This document shows positions 16,213 to 25,168 of a DNA stretch of 64,000 bases, in pieces. This stretch comes from Streptomyces sp. Q6 (GTDB taxonomy: Bacteria > Actinomycetota > Actinomycetes > Streptomycetales > Streptomycetaceae). The stretch is from positions 3,286,001 to 3,350,000 of the forward strand of contig NZ_CP146022.1 of the NCBI RefSeq assembly GCF_036967205.1, written 5' to 3'. The notes beneath the pieces are model-generated. The model did no database searches. It had not been told where the DNA came from and saw only the letters and a program-made list of their open reading frames with translations. A program made the translations under genes and the position numbers. Positions within the stretch are counted from its first letter, which is position 1; each line of letters begins with the position of its first letter.

Positions 16213-16965
16213 TCAGAGCTCGTACGTCACTCCCGGCGCGGCCAGTTCCACCGGGCCGTCGTACACGGAGCGCGCGTCCGCGAGGTTGACCTGCGGGTCG
16301 GTCCACGGCGGGATGTGGGTCAGCAGGAGCTTGCGGGCGCCCGCGCGCTGCGCGGACTCGCCCGCCTCGACGCCGTTCAGATGCAGGGCCGGGATGTTCT
16401 CCTTGCCGTGCGTGAACGCGGCCTCGCACAGGAACAGGTCGCTGTCCGCCGCGAGTTCGTCCAGCGCGGCGCACGGCCCGGTGTCCCCGGAGTACGTGAG
16501 CGACCGGCCGCCGTGCTCGACGCGGATCGCGTACGACTCGACGGGATGGCAGACCTTCTCCATACGGACGGAGAAGGGCCCGATCTCGTACGAACCCGGC
16601 TTGACGGTGTGGAAGTCGAAGACCTCGCTGAAGGCGGAGGCCGAGGGGGTGTCGGCGTGCGCCGTGGTGAGGCGCTGCTCGGTGCCCTCGGGTCCGTAGA
16701 CGGGGATCGGGTCGCAACGTCCGCCGTCGTGGCGGTAGTAGCGCACGACGAAGTACGCGCACATGTCGATGCAGTGGTCCGCGTGCAGATGACTGAGGAA
16801 GATCGCGTCGAGGTCGTAGAGACCACAGTGACGCTGCAACTCGCCCAGGGCGCCATTGCCCATGTCGAGAAGCAGCCGGAAGCCGTCGGCCTCGACGAGG
16901 TAGCTCGAGCAGGCCGAATCCGCGGACGGGAACGACCCCGAGCAGCCGACGACGGTGAGCTTCAT
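16213..16965 (-). CDS. metallo-beta-lactamase-fold hydrolase (Rv1339/RNase Z-like)
   Basis: 250-aa MBL-fold enzyme. The zinc-binding HLHADH lies in FLSHLHADHCIDM, with further ligands in the SGDTGPC, FTHGKEN and LLLTHIPPW stretches. It starts MKLTVVGCSGSFP, the RNase Z-like beta strand. The same position next to cysM in M. tuberculosis holds Rv1339, reported as an atypical cyclic-AMP phosphodiesterase, so a phosphodiesterase role is possible. It lacks the long exosite of true RNase Z. Substrate not established by sequence. Confidence 0.88.
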   Translation of the reverse strand: MKLTVVGCSGSFPSADSACSSYLVEADGFRLLLDMGNGALGELQRHCGLYDLDAIFLSHLHADHCIDMCAYFVVRYYRHDGGRCDPIPVYGPEGTEQRLTTAHADTPSASAFSEVFDFHTVKPGSYEIGPFSVRMEKVCHPVESYAIRVEHGGRSLTYSGDTGPCAALDELAADSDLFLCEAAFTHGKENIPALHLNGVEAGESAQRAGARKLLLTHIPPWTDPQVNLADARSVYDGPVELAAPGVTYEL

Positions 16966-17164
16966 TAGAGCCGGAACCTCCGCGCTGGCGGTCAGGAGAG
17001 CGGGATGGAGCGGGACCCGTTAACGGGACTGAGGGGTCTGTCGAGCGTAAGGCGCAAAAGGTCGAGTGGCTCCTCCGTCACCGGCTGTTGTGGGGGAACT
17101 CACCTGCGCTGTCACCGGTTCGGGGGGCGCGCGCCCCCTGCGCCCCACCGGTACCGTCATGCCT

Positions 17165-17599
17165 ATGGACACGTCCTGGTGGCTCGCGCTCGCGGCCGTG
17201 GTGCTGCTCGCACTGGTGGCGGCACTCGTCGACGGCTGGGGTCGCGGCACGCGCCGCCGCGGGCGCGCGGCGCCGGGGCGCGGGTCCGGCGGACCGCGGC
17301 CGGGCGAGATCTGGTGGGCGCGGGTGCCCTACGAGGACGGGCCGGGCGGCAAGGACCGCCCCTGCCTGGTGCTGTCCCTGCGCGGTGACGTCTCACTGGT
17401 CGCGAAAATCACCAGCAAGTACCACGACGAGCGTCCCGGGGTGATCGCGCTGCCGCCCGGGGCGGTGGGCGACGCGCAGGGCCGCGCGAGCTTCCTGGAG
17501 ACGGACGAGCTGCGCGAGGTGCCGCTGGCGGATTTCCGGCGCCGGTCGGGGCATGTCGATCCGGTGCTGTGGGATCGGGTGCGGCATCTGGGGCGGTGA
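17165..17599 (+). CDS. membrane-anchored PemK/MazF-family protein
   Basis: 144 aa. An N-terminal membrane helix (WWLALAAVVLLALVAALVDG, about 4-23) and a basic linker precede a PemK/MazF-like domain: GEIWWARVPYEDGPGGKDRP, then CLVLSLRGDVSLVAKITSK and ELREVPLADFRRRSGHVDP. The DRPCLVL stretch has the Arg-Pro seen in MazF folds. No antitoxin gene is adjacent. ATG 17165 is preceded by TACCGT seven bases away and no good Shine-Dalgarno, so it may be a leaderless message; ATG 17159 is the alternative. Endoribonuclease activity is an inference from the fold. Confidence 0.75.
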   Translation: MDTSWWLALAAVVLLALVAALVDGWGRGTRRRGRAAPGRGSGGPRPGEIWWARVPYEDGPGGKDRPCLVLSLRGDVSLVAKITSKYHDERPGVIALPPGAVGDAQGRASFLETDELREVPLADFRRRSGHVDPVLWDRVRHLGR

Positions 17600-17621
17600 G
17601 TTCGGTGCGGTGCGTGCGGGT

Positions 17622-17653
17622 GGTTCCCCGCACCCCTGGGGGCGCGGGGAACC
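17622..17653. terminator. GGTTCCCCGC-type inverted repeat
   Basis: GGTTCCCCGC / GCGGGGAACC around a 12-base C/G-rich centre, between the convergent PemK-like and cysM genes. From memory this element type is dispersed in many Streptomyces intergenic regions. Probable terminator. Confidence 0.65.
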
Positions 17654-17710
17654 GTGCGAACGAGCCCCATCGGGCCCGCGGAAGCCGCTACGGCGCGTGA
17701 GCGGGACCGC

Positions 17711-18667
<957 letters not shown>

Positions 18668-18678
18668 CTACGTCCGGC

Positions 18679-18957
18679 TCAGCGCATGCCGCCGGCCACG
18701 GCCGGCAGGATCGTCACGTTGTCGCCGTCGGCGAGCTTGGTCTCGATGCCGTCGAGGAAGCGGACGTCCTCGTCGTTCAGGTAGACGTTCACGAAGCGGC
18801 GCAGCTGACCGTTGTCCACGATCCGGGCGGCGATGCCCGCGTGCCGGGTGTCCAGGTCGGCGAAGAGCTCGGCGAGGGTGTCCCCGCTGCCCGGTACGGC
18901 CTTCTCGCCGTCGGTGTAGGTGCGGAGGATGGTCGGGATGCGGACCTCGATGGCCAT
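18679..18957 (-). CDS. cysO: ubiquitin-like sulfur carrier protein CysO (MoaD/ThiS family)
   Basis: 92-aa beta-grasp sulfur carrier for cysteine synthesis. MAIEVRIPTILRTYTDGEKA begins the fold and VYLNDEDVRFLDGIETKLAD and VTILPAVAGGMR end it. The usual C-terminal GlyGly, which must be exposed for thiocarboxylation, is here followed by Met-Arg before the stop. The tail may therefore need trimming, plausibly by the neighbouring JAMM protease. Start ATG 18957. It is 17 bases from cysM. Confidence 0.93.
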   Translation of the reverse strand: MAIEVRIPTILRTYTDGEKAVPGSGDTLAELFADLDTRHAGIAARIVDNGQLRRFVNVYLNDEDVRFLDGIETKLADGDNVTILPAVAGGMR

Positions 18958-19095
18958 GGCTGGGCTCCAGAGACAGGTGGGAGTACGAAGGGGTTCGGCG
19001 GTTCGCCCGAGCCGATGGGCGCGGGGCGCGCACGACCGACGGACGGAGTCCGGCGCGGCACCTCGAAGCGTGGCGAAGCCGATGCGCGAGATGCG

Positions 19096-19200
19096 TCAAG
19101 AAGGGGGACAGATGGCGCTGGCGAGGCGGCACAGGTCGACGTGCAGCCGCGCCACGAGCAGCGTGCCCGGCGTCTTTTCGCTCACGTCGTGGGAAACCAT
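19096..19200 (-). CDS. Cys-containing leader peptide of the cysO-cysM unit
   Basis: 34-residue open frame from ATG 19198-19200. Its core ARLHVDLCRLASAIC matches the actinobacterial 'putative leader peptide' family (VDLCR core) found before sulfur and cysteine genes. It lies 138 bases upstream of cysO. Two Cys codons near the end fit an attenuator that senses cysteine or Cys-tRNA. TACGAT sits six bases before the ATG without a Shine-Dalgarno, suggesting a leaderless transcript starting here. Regulation is inferred from family and position. Confidence 0.78.
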   Translation of the reverse strand: MVSHDVSEKTPGTLLVARLHVDLCRLASAICPPS

Positions 19201-19290
19201 GCGCTCATCGTATCGATTCCCGACCGGGTTCCCCGAGTGTGATCTCAGCATGCGGTTGATTTTCGTCCGCTGGTCGAGATCGCCCGGAGA

Positions 19291-19707
19291 TCAGGCGGTG
19301 ACCTCGACCTCTTCCTCCGTCACTTCGCCGTCGACGATCCGGAACGAGCGGAACTGGAAGGGGCCCGCGTCGTCGGTGTCGGCGGTGGAGACGAGGACGT
19401 AGTGGGCGCCCGGCTCGTTGGCGTACGTGATGTCGGTGCGGGACGGGTACGCCTCGGTCGCCGTGTGCGAGTGGTAGACGATCACCGGCTCCTCGTCGCG
19501 GTCGTCCATCTCCCGGTAGAGCTTGAGCAGGTCGCCCGAGTCGAACTCGTAGAAGGTGGGCGAGCGGGCGGCGTTCAGCATCGGGATGAAGCGCTCGGGC
19601 CGGCCCTCGCCGACCGGGCCCGCGACGACACCGCACGCCTCGTCGGGGTGGTCCTTGCGGGCGTGATCCACGATCTGGTCGTACAGCGTCTGGGAAATCG
19701 TCAGCAT
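19291..19707 (-). CDS. mec: JAMM/Mov34 metalloprotease (Mec-type CysO peptidase)
   Basis: 138-aa zinc peptidase. ATG 19707 is used; a longer overlapping frame belongs to the permease's antisense. The JAMM motif is complete: the upstream Glu (DEACGVVAG), then HSH and SRTD in VYHSHTATEAYPSRTD. In M. tuberculosis the equivalent Mec releases cysteine from the CysO-Cys adduct. Here it lies on the same strand as cysO and cysM, with the leader peptide between. It could also mature the CysO tail. Confidence 0.93.
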   Translation of the reverse strand: MLTISQTLYDQIVDHARKDHPDEACGVVAGPVGEGRPERFIPMLNAARSPTFYEFDSGDLLKLYREMDDRDEEPVIVYHSHTATEAYPSRTDITYANEPGAHYVLVSTADTDDAGPFQFRSFRIVDGEVTEEEVEVTA

Positions 19708-19725
19708 GGGGCCAGGATAAGCAGA

Positions 19726-19762
19726 GGGCCGCCCCGTACCGGAGTGCGGTACGGGGCGGCCC
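19726..19762 (-). terminator. terminator after the amino-acid permease gene
   Basis: 15-bp perfect inverted repeat GGGCCGCCCCGTACC / GGTACGGGGCGGCCC with a 7-base loop, between the permease stop and the mec start. Confidence 0.75.
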
Positions 19763-19793
19763 ACCTGGTGAGACGCGCGGGGTGCTCCGGGCC

Positions 19794-21248
19794 TCAGCCG
19801 CGCTTGGCGAAGGCCGCGCCCTGCGGGTTGCGGGCCTTGAGGACCAGGTACGCGGCGGCGAGGATCAGGCCCCACACCGGCGCTCCGTAGAGCGCGACCC
19901 GGTTGTCCTTGTCCATGCCCATCGTCACGACGACGAGGGCGATGAAGGCCAGCGAGAAGACGCTGAGCCAGATGCCGCCCGGCGCCCTGAACGAGGACGG
20001 GGGCAGCTCGCCGCGGTCGGCCTTGAGGCGGTAGCGGATCTGGCAGATCAGGATGATGATCCAGGCCCACATGCCGGAGATGGTGGCGAAGGAGACGACG
20101 TAGTTGAACGCCTCGCCGGGCCACTGGTAGTTGATCCAGACGCCGACCATCATCAGCGCGGCGGAGACCGTGGTGCCGACCAGCGGGGTGCCCGACCTGG
20201 TCAGCCGGGTGAACGCCTTCGGGCCCTGGCCGTTGAGCGCGAGGTCGCGCAGCATGCGGCCGGTCGAGTACATGCCCGAGTTGCAGGAGGACAGGGCGGC
20301 CGTCAGGACGACGAAGTTCACGATGCCCGCGCCGGCGGCCATGCCCATGGTGTCGAAGGCCTTGACGAACGGGGAGACGCCCGGCTGGAACGTGGTCCAC
20401 GGCACGACCGAGAGGATCATGATCAGAGCGCCGACGTAGAAGACGGCGATGCGCCACGGCACGGTGTTGATGGCCTTGGGCAGGACGGTCTTCGGGTCCT
20501 TCGACTCGCCCGCGGTCACACCGACCAGCTCGACGGCGAGGAACGCGAACATGACCATCTGGAGGGTCATCGTGGTGCTGCCGATGCCGTGCGGGAAGAA
20601 GCCGCCCTGGTCCCACAGGTGGGCCACGGAGGCGGTGTCACCGGCGTCGGAGAAGCCCATGGTGAGGATGCCGGCGCAGATCAGGATCATGCCGATGATG
20701 GCGGTGACCTTGACCATCGAGAACCAGAACTCCAGCTCGCCGAAGAGCTTCACCGAGATCAGGTTCGCGCCGTACAGGATGACCGTGAAGACGAGGGCGG
20801 AGAGCCACTGGGGGATGTCCCACCAGTACGTCATGTAGACGGCCGCCGCGGTGACCTCGGTGATGCCGGTGACGACCCAGAACAGCCAGTACGTCCAGCC
20901 GGTGACGAAGCCCGCGAAGGGGCCGATGAACTCGCGCGCGTACTCCGAGAACGAGCCGGAGACCGGGCGGTACATGAGGAGCTCGCCGAGCGCCCGCATG
21001 ATGAAGAAGATGACGATGCCCGCGAGGGCGTACGCGAGGATCAGGCTGGGGCCGGCCTTGGAGATGCCCTTGCCCGCGCCGAGGAAGAGGCCGGTTCCGA
21101 TGGCGCCGCCGATGGCGATCATCTGGATCTGACGGGCGCCGAGGCCACGCTGGTAGCCCTCGCCGGACGCCGTGTCGTCGTGGTCGGCCCGCACGGCCTC
21201 GTTGCCGGCTGAGTCCTTGTCGTGCTGCTCGACCTGCGCTGAGGTCAT
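19794..21248 (-). CDS. APC-superfamily amino-acid permease (CycA/AnsP/GabP-like)
   Basis: 484-aa, 12-segment amino-acid:proton symporter. ATG 21248 follows GAAAGG. The amino acid transporter signature is clear: RQIQMIAIGGAIGTGLFLGA in segment 1, SGSFSEYAREFIGPFAGF, and FAFLAVELVGVTAGESKDP. It belongs to the AAT family with D-Ala/D-Ser/Gly, Asn or GABA as possible substrates; the exact one cannot be chosen. The N-terminal 30 residues are acidic and cytoplasmic. It is separated from mec by a terminator. Confidence 0.92.
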   Translation of the reverse strand: MTSAQVEQHDKDSAGNEAVRADHDDTASGEGYQRGLGARQIQMIAIGGAIGTGLFLGAGKGISKAGPSLILAYALAGIVIFFIMRALGELLMYRPVSGSFSEYAREFIGPFAGFVTGWTYWLFWVVTGITEVTAAAVYMTYWWDIPQWLSALVFTVILYGANLISVKLFGELEFWFSMVKVTAIIGMILICAGILTMGFSDAGDTASVAHLWDQGGFFPHGIGSTTMTLQMVMFAFLAVELVGVTAGESKDPKTVLPKAINTVPWRIAVFYVGALIMILSVVPWTTFQPGVSPFVKAFDTMGMAAGAGIVNFVVLTAALSSCNSGMYSTGRMLRDLALNGQGPKAFTRLTRSGTPLVGTTVSAALMMVGVWINYQWPGEAFNYVVSFATISGMWAWIIILICQIRYRLKADRGELPPSSFRAPGGIWLSVFSLAFIALVVVTMGMDKDNRVALYGAPVWGLILAAAYLVLKARNPQGAAFAKRG

Positions 21249-21607
21249 GATGTGCGCCTTTCTCCATGCCGATCCGTGCCGTGAGCGGCTCGGATCGACT
21301 GTGACGATCCTTCGGGGTCGGGCCCCTGGATGGATGGAGCTGTTGCCTACCGGCGGTCGGCCGATAAGGGCGCACCTGACAGGACAGGGGTGGCGTCCGT
21401 CAGGCGGTCGAGAAGATTTATCACGGTGTTCGTGGTGACCGACTGAGGCACCTGTGCCCTACCCCACAGGAAGAACCGGACAAACGACCCTTCCCGCCGC
21501 ATACGGGTGCACCGCGGTGACAGGATCGTTATCCGGATTTGAGTGTCCGCTGAGCGAACGCGCTTTCATTCGGAGGCGCGCACGGCGCCCCGCCTTGTCC
21601 CGAAAGA
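21249..21607. other. intergenic spacer, nothing recognised
   Basis: 359 bases between the permease start and the DUF2017 stop. It must hold the permease promoter on the minus strand. No RNA gene, clear operator or conserved leader peptide was seen. Confidence 0.5.
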
Positions 21608-22255
21608 TCAGGGCATAAGGGTTTCGACCAGGGTCTCCTGGAGCCCGCCGAGCCAGAGGTACGCCATCACCATCGGCTTGCGCGGATCCTCGTCCGGGAG
21701 CCGGTAGAGGAGGTCGGTGTCCTCTTCGTCCGTGATGTCGAGGCGGGTGCCGATCGCCAGGCGCAGGTCGTTGAGCGCCCGCATCCACCGGACCGACTCG
21801 TCGTGCGTCAGCTTCAGGACCGCGCCACCGCCCGCCCCTCGCCCACCACCCGTATCGGAGTCGCCGCGCGACGCACCGTCCGACGCGGAGCTGAGCGCGT
21901 CGAGGCAGCGGATCACCGCGAGGGCGTCCTCCCGCTTACCGGCCCGCAGGTCGTTCTCGGTGAAGCGGCGGAACTCGGACGAGTGCGCGCGCAGCTCCGC
22001 CTCGTCCGCGCCCGCCGGGCCGCCGGGGCCTCCGTAGGCGTCCGGGAACAGGCGTTGCAGGACCGCGTCGGCGGGCGGCTCGGTCGGGCCCTCGGCGAAG
22101 AGTTCGGCGAGCGGGTCGTCGGAGATCTCACCGCCGGGCCCGGGACCGATCAGCTCCAGGAGCTGCACGGCGAGCGAACGGATGATCGAGATCTCGACGT
22201 CGTCGAGGGCGACGGCCGCGCCGCCGCCCGGGATCGGTTCGAAGTGGCCGGGCAT
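21608..22255 (-). CDS. DUF2017 family protein
   Basis: 215 aa. The family's pattern is visible: LDDVEISIIRSLAVQLLELI near the N-terminus, DPLAELFAEG, LQRLFPDAY, FRRFTENDLRAGKREDALAV, and WMRALNDLRLAIGTRLDI near the end. A Gly/Ser/Asp-rich loop interrupts the middle. The function of DUF2017 is unknown. It lies 27 bases downstream of clpS on the same strand, an adjacency kept across actinobacteria (Rv1332 beside clpS in M. tuberculosis), which hints at a link to Clp proteolysis. Confidence 0.88.
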   Translation of the reverse strand: MPGHFEPIPGGGAAVALDDVEISIIRSLAVQLLELIGPGPGGEISDDPLAELFAEGPTEPPADAVLQRLFPDAYGGPGGPAGADEAELRAHSSEFRRFTENDLRAGKREDALAVIRCLDALSSASDGASRGDSDTGGGRGAGGGAVLKLTHDESVRWMRALNDLRLAIGTRLDITDEEDTDLLYRLPDEDPRKPMVMAYLWLGGLQETLVETLMP

Positions 22256-22282
22256 CAGAGCGCAGTACCCCTCATCGCTTCT

Positions 22283-22600
22283 CTACTTCCGATCCTGTTG
22301 CAGCGTGGCCCACAGGCCGTAACCGTGCATCGCCTGCACATCGCGCTCCATCTCCTCGCGGCTTCCGGAGGAGACGACGGCGCGGCCCTTGTTGTGGACG
22401 TCGAGCATGAGCTTGGTGGCCTTGTCCTTGGAGTACCCGAAGTACGTCTGGAAGACGTACGTCACGTAACTCATGAGGTTCACCGGGTCGTTGTGGACGA
22501 GCGTGATCCAGGGGACGTCGGGCTCCGGGACCGCGAACGTGTCCTCGGTCGTCTCGGGGCTTTCGATCTCAAGGGGTGCTGGAGCCGTCACACGGCCCAT
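22283..22600 (-). CDS. clpS: Clp protease adaptor ClpS
   Basis: 105-aa N-end-rule adaptor that delivers substrates to ClpAP/ClpCP. ATG 22600 is preferred; a GTG nine codons earlier is possible. [20 protein letters not shown] is the substrate-pocket region with HNDPVN, then [17 protein letters not shown] and [17 protein letters not shown] complete the core. The N-terminal extension (about 30 residues, acidic and Pro-rich) is the part that contacts the ClpC N-domain. It is divergent from pncB by about 80 bases. Confidence 0.95.
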   Translation of the reverse strand: MGRVTAPAPLEIESPETTEDTFAVPEPDVPWITLVHNDPVNLMSYVTYVFQTYFGYSKDKATKLMLDVHNKGRAVVSSGSREEMERDVQAMHGYGLWATLQQDRK

Positions 22601-22667
22601 GCTGCCACTCAGGGAGGGTGTGCGCACAAACGGACCCCAGAAATCGTCACCCTGACGCTAATTGGAG

Positions 22668-22673
22668 GTAGCA
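22668..22673 (+). promoter_or_regulatory. candidate -10 for a leaderless pncB transcript
   Basis: TAGCAT lies eight bases before the pncB ATG, a spacing that would start the mRNA at or next to the start codon. The GGAGG further upstream (22662-22666) is 15 bases from the ATG, too far to be a normal ribosome binding site. Confidence 0.4.
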
Positions 22674-22681
22674 TCCCTCCC

Positions 22682-24010
22682 ATGAACTCTGCGGACCTTG
22701 GCCTGCCGGTGGATGTTCCGTCGACAGCCCTCTTCACCGACCACTACGAGCTGACGATGCTCCAGGCCGCCCTCCACGCGGGCACGGCCGACCGGCGCTC
22801 GGTCTTCGAGGTCTTCACCCGACGCCTGCCCGAGGGCCGTCGCTACGGCGTCGTCGCGGGTACCGGGCGCGTGCTGGACGCCGTCGAGAACTTCCGGTTC
22901 GACGCGGGCGTGCTCGGCTTCCTGCGCGAGCGCAAGGTCGTCGACGAGGCGACGCTGGCCTGGCTCGCGGACTACCGCTTCTCCGGCGACATCTGGGGCT
23001 ATCCGGAGGGCGAGGTCTACTTCCCCGGCTCCCCGCTGCTGCGCGTCGAGGGCTCCTTCGCCGAGTGCGTGCTCCTGGAGACGGTGATCCTCTCCATCCT
23101 CAACCACGACTCCGCCATCGCCGCGGCCGCCTCCCGGATGGCCTCGGCCGCCGGTGACCGGCCGCTGATCGAGATGGGCGCCCGCCGCACGCACGAACTG
23201 GCCGCGGTGGCCGCGTCGCGCGCCGCGTACGTGGGCGGGTTCGCGACGACCTCGGACCTGGCGGCCGGATTCCGCTACGGGATCCCGACCGTCGGCACCT
23301 CCGCGCACGCCTTCACCCTTCTGCACGACTCCGAACGGGACGCCTTCCGCGCCCAGGTCGACTCCCTCGGCGAGGGGACGACGCTGCTCGTGGACACGTA
23401 CGACGTGAAGGAAGCCGTCCGTACGGCCGTGGAGATCGCGGGACCGAAGCTCGGGGCCGTCCGGATCGACTCCGGCGACCTGTTGCTCGTCGCGCACCGC
23501 GTGCGCCAGCAGCTCGACGAGCTCGGCGCCGCCGACACCAAGATCGTGGTCACCTCCGACCTCGACGAGTACGCCATCGCCTCGCTCGCGGCGGCGCCCG
23601 TGGACGCGTACGGCGTCGGGACGCAGCTGGTGACCGGCTCCGGGCACCCGACCTGCTCGATGGTCTACAAGCTCGTCGCGCGCGCCGAGTCCGCCGATCC
23701 GAAGGCGCCGCTCGTGCCGGTCGCGAAGAAGTCGGCGGGCGGCAAGACGTCCGTCGGCGGCCGCAAGTGGGCCGCGCGGCGCCTCGACCGGGACGGCGTC
23801 GCGGAGGCCGAGGTCGTCGGCACCGGGGCCGTCCCGCCCGAGCTGGCCGACCGGCAGCTCCTGGTCGAGCTGGTCAGGGGCGGTGACGTGGTCGCCCGCG
23901 AGCCGCTCGACACGGTCCGCGAGCGGCACATCGCGGCCCGCGACGCACTGCCGCTGTCGGCGACACAGCTCTCCAAGGGCGAGTCCGTCATCCCGACCGA
24001 GTACGTCTGA
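22682..24010 (+). CDS. pncB: nicotinate phosphoribosyltransferase
   Basis: 442-aa enzyme of NAD salvage that joins nicotinate and PRPP. ALFTDHYELTMLQAALHAGT opens the enzyme, MGARRTHELAAVAASRAAYV carries the catalytic Arg/His region, and GTSAHAFTLLH and RIDSGDLLLVAHRVRQQLDE bind phosphoribosyl. Start ATG 22682; in-frame upstream codons are antisense to clpS/DUF2017. The nicotinamidase gene follows 95 bases later on the same strand, giving a two-step nicotinamide-to-NaMN route. Confidence 0.95.
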   Translation: MNSADLGLPVDVPSTALFTDHYELTMLQAALHAGTADRRSVFEVFTRRLPEGRRYGVVAGTGRVLDAVENFRFDAGVLGFLRERKVVDEATLAWLADYRFSGDIWGYPEGEVYFPGSPLLRVEGSFAECVLLETVILSILNHDSAIAAAASRMASAAGDRPLIEMGARRTHELAAVAASRAAYVGGFATTSDLAAGFRYGIPTVGTSAHAFTLLHDSERDAFRAQVDSLGEGTTLLVDTYDVKEAVRTAVEIAGPKLGAVRIDSGDLLLVAHRVRQQLDELGAADTKIVVTSDLDEYAIASLAAAPVDAYGVGTQLVTGSGHPTCSMVYKLVARAESADPKAPLVPVAKKSAGGKTSVGGRKWAARRLDRDGVAEAEVVGTGAVPPELADRQLLVELVRGGDVVAREPLDTVRERHIAARDALPLSATQLSKGESVIPTEYV

Positions 24011-24015
24011 CCGCC

Positions 24016-24051
24016 CGGGAGAGGGCGATGCGCCCCTCTTGCCCTCTCCCG
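24016..24051 (+). terminator. hairpin after pncB
   Basis: 11-bp stem CGGGAGAGGGC / GCCCTCTCCCG with a 14-base loop, between pncB and pncA. A weak terminator or attenuator is possible. Confidence 0.55.
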
Positions 24052-24105
24052 CGGCGCACTCGAAGCTTCTAGGCTCGTAAGCCTCCAAGGAGAAGGACAC
24101 CGACC

Positions 24106-24696
24106 ATGCGCCGCGCCTTGATCGTCGTAGACGTGCAGAACGACTTCTGTGAGGGCGGCAGCCTCGCGGTGGCGGGGGGTTCGGATGTCGCTGCCGCGAT
24201 CACCGATCTCGTCGGACAGGCCGGGGGCGGCTGCTACCAGCACATCGTCGCCACCCGCGACCACCACATCGATCCCGGGGAGCACTTCGCCGGCTCCCCC
24301 GACTTCGTGCACTCGTGGCCCGCGCACTGTGTCGCCGGGACGGAGGGCGTCGGCTTCCACCCGAACTTCGCGCCGGCCGTCGCCTCGGGCGCGATCGACG
24401 CGGTCTTCGACAAGGGGGCGTACGCGGCCGCGTACAGCGGGTTCGAGGGGGCCGACGAGAACGGGGTGTCCCTGGCGGACTGGCTGCGGGCCCGGGAGAT
24501 CTCCGAGGTCGACGTCGTCGGGATCGCCACGGACCACTGTGTGCGGGCCACGGCGCTGGACGCGGTCCGCGCGGGGTTCCGTACGCAGGTGCTGCTCGAT
24601 CTCACCGCCGGGGTCGCCGCGGCGACGACCGAGGCGGCGCTGGAGGAGCTGCGGGACGCAGGGGTCGAGCTCAGCGGGAAGCCGGTCGTGGCCTAG
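24106..24696 (+). CDS. pncA: nicotinamidase / isochorismatase family hydrolase
   Basis: 196-aa amidohydrolase converting nicotinamide to nicotinate. The triad is visible: Asp9 in VVDVQNDFCEGGSL, a Lys in VFDKGAYAAAYSGFEG, and the nucleophilic Cys in VVGIATDHCVRATALD. Metal ligands fit the DHHIDPGEHF stretch. ATG 24106 follows AAGGAGAAGG. Adjacency to pncB supports nicotinamide as the substrate over isochorismate. Confidence 0.93.
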   Translation: MRRALIVVDVQNDFCEGGSLAVAGGSDVAAAITDLVGQAGGGCYQHIVATRDHHIDPGEHFAGSPDFVHSWPAHCVAGTEGVGFHPNFAPAVASGAIDAVFDKGAYAAAYSGFEGADENGVSLADWLRAREISEVDVVGIATDHCVRATALDAVRAGFRTQVLLDLTAGVAAATTEAALEELRDAGVELSGKPVVA

Positions 24697-24716
24697 GCCA
24701 CGGGGAGCCGCGCTGC

Positions 24717-25046
24717 TCAGGCGCCGGAGGGGCTGACCTTCCCCGGGCTGATCAGCGCCCGTATCGGGTGCCACAGCTCGCCCGCCGTGAGGTCGGGCGC
24801 CGCGCGCCAGATCAGGCCGTCCGGGTGGTGCAGGACCGCCGTGATCTCGTCCGGGGACGGCGGATGGGAGTTGCCGCGGAGGTAGACCGCCCGCAGGCCC
24901 AGATTGCGCAGCCGGGTCAGGGCCCGTGCCCGGTTCACCGCGTGCACCAGGACCCGTACGGCGCCCTCCCCCGGGCCCGGTGCGGGCAGGGTCAGAGCGA
25001 CGACGACACTGCCGCCGGGCAGCTTGCAGAACCCTCCTGCGGACAT
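24717..25046 (-). CDS. hypothetical protein
   Basis: 109 aa from ATG 25046 (MSAGGFCKLPGGSVVVALTL). No recognised domain. It has an alpha/beta look: VRVLVHAVNRARALTRLRNL, LRAVYLRGNSHPPSPDEITA, VLHHPDGLIWRA. No signal peptide or membrane segment. It is convergent with pncA across 20 bases and divergent from nothing near. Codon usage is normal for the window, so it is probably real. Function unknown. Confidence 0.65.
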   Translation of the reverse strand: MSAGGFCKLPGGSVVVALTLPAPGPGEGAVRVLVHAVNRARALTRLRNLGLRAVYLRGNSHPPSPDEITAVLHHPDGLIWRAAPDLTAGELWHPIRALISPGKVSPSGA

Positions 25047-25108
25047 ACCTGTCACACCCCCGTGAGACGTCGTGTCAATAAGGAACTCACAGGACGGACT
25101 AAAACACG

Positions 25109-25142
25109 ATCGGCCGCGACCCGCCAGGGGGTCGCGGCCGAT
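25109..25142 (-). terminator. terminator after the M6 protease gene
   Basis: 14-bp stem ATCGGCCGCGACCC / GGGTCGCGGCCGAT. On the minus strand it is followed by CGTGTTTTAG. Confidence 0.8.
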
Positions 25143-25168
25143 ACGTTTCTGACCTGCGGTTTTGTCGG

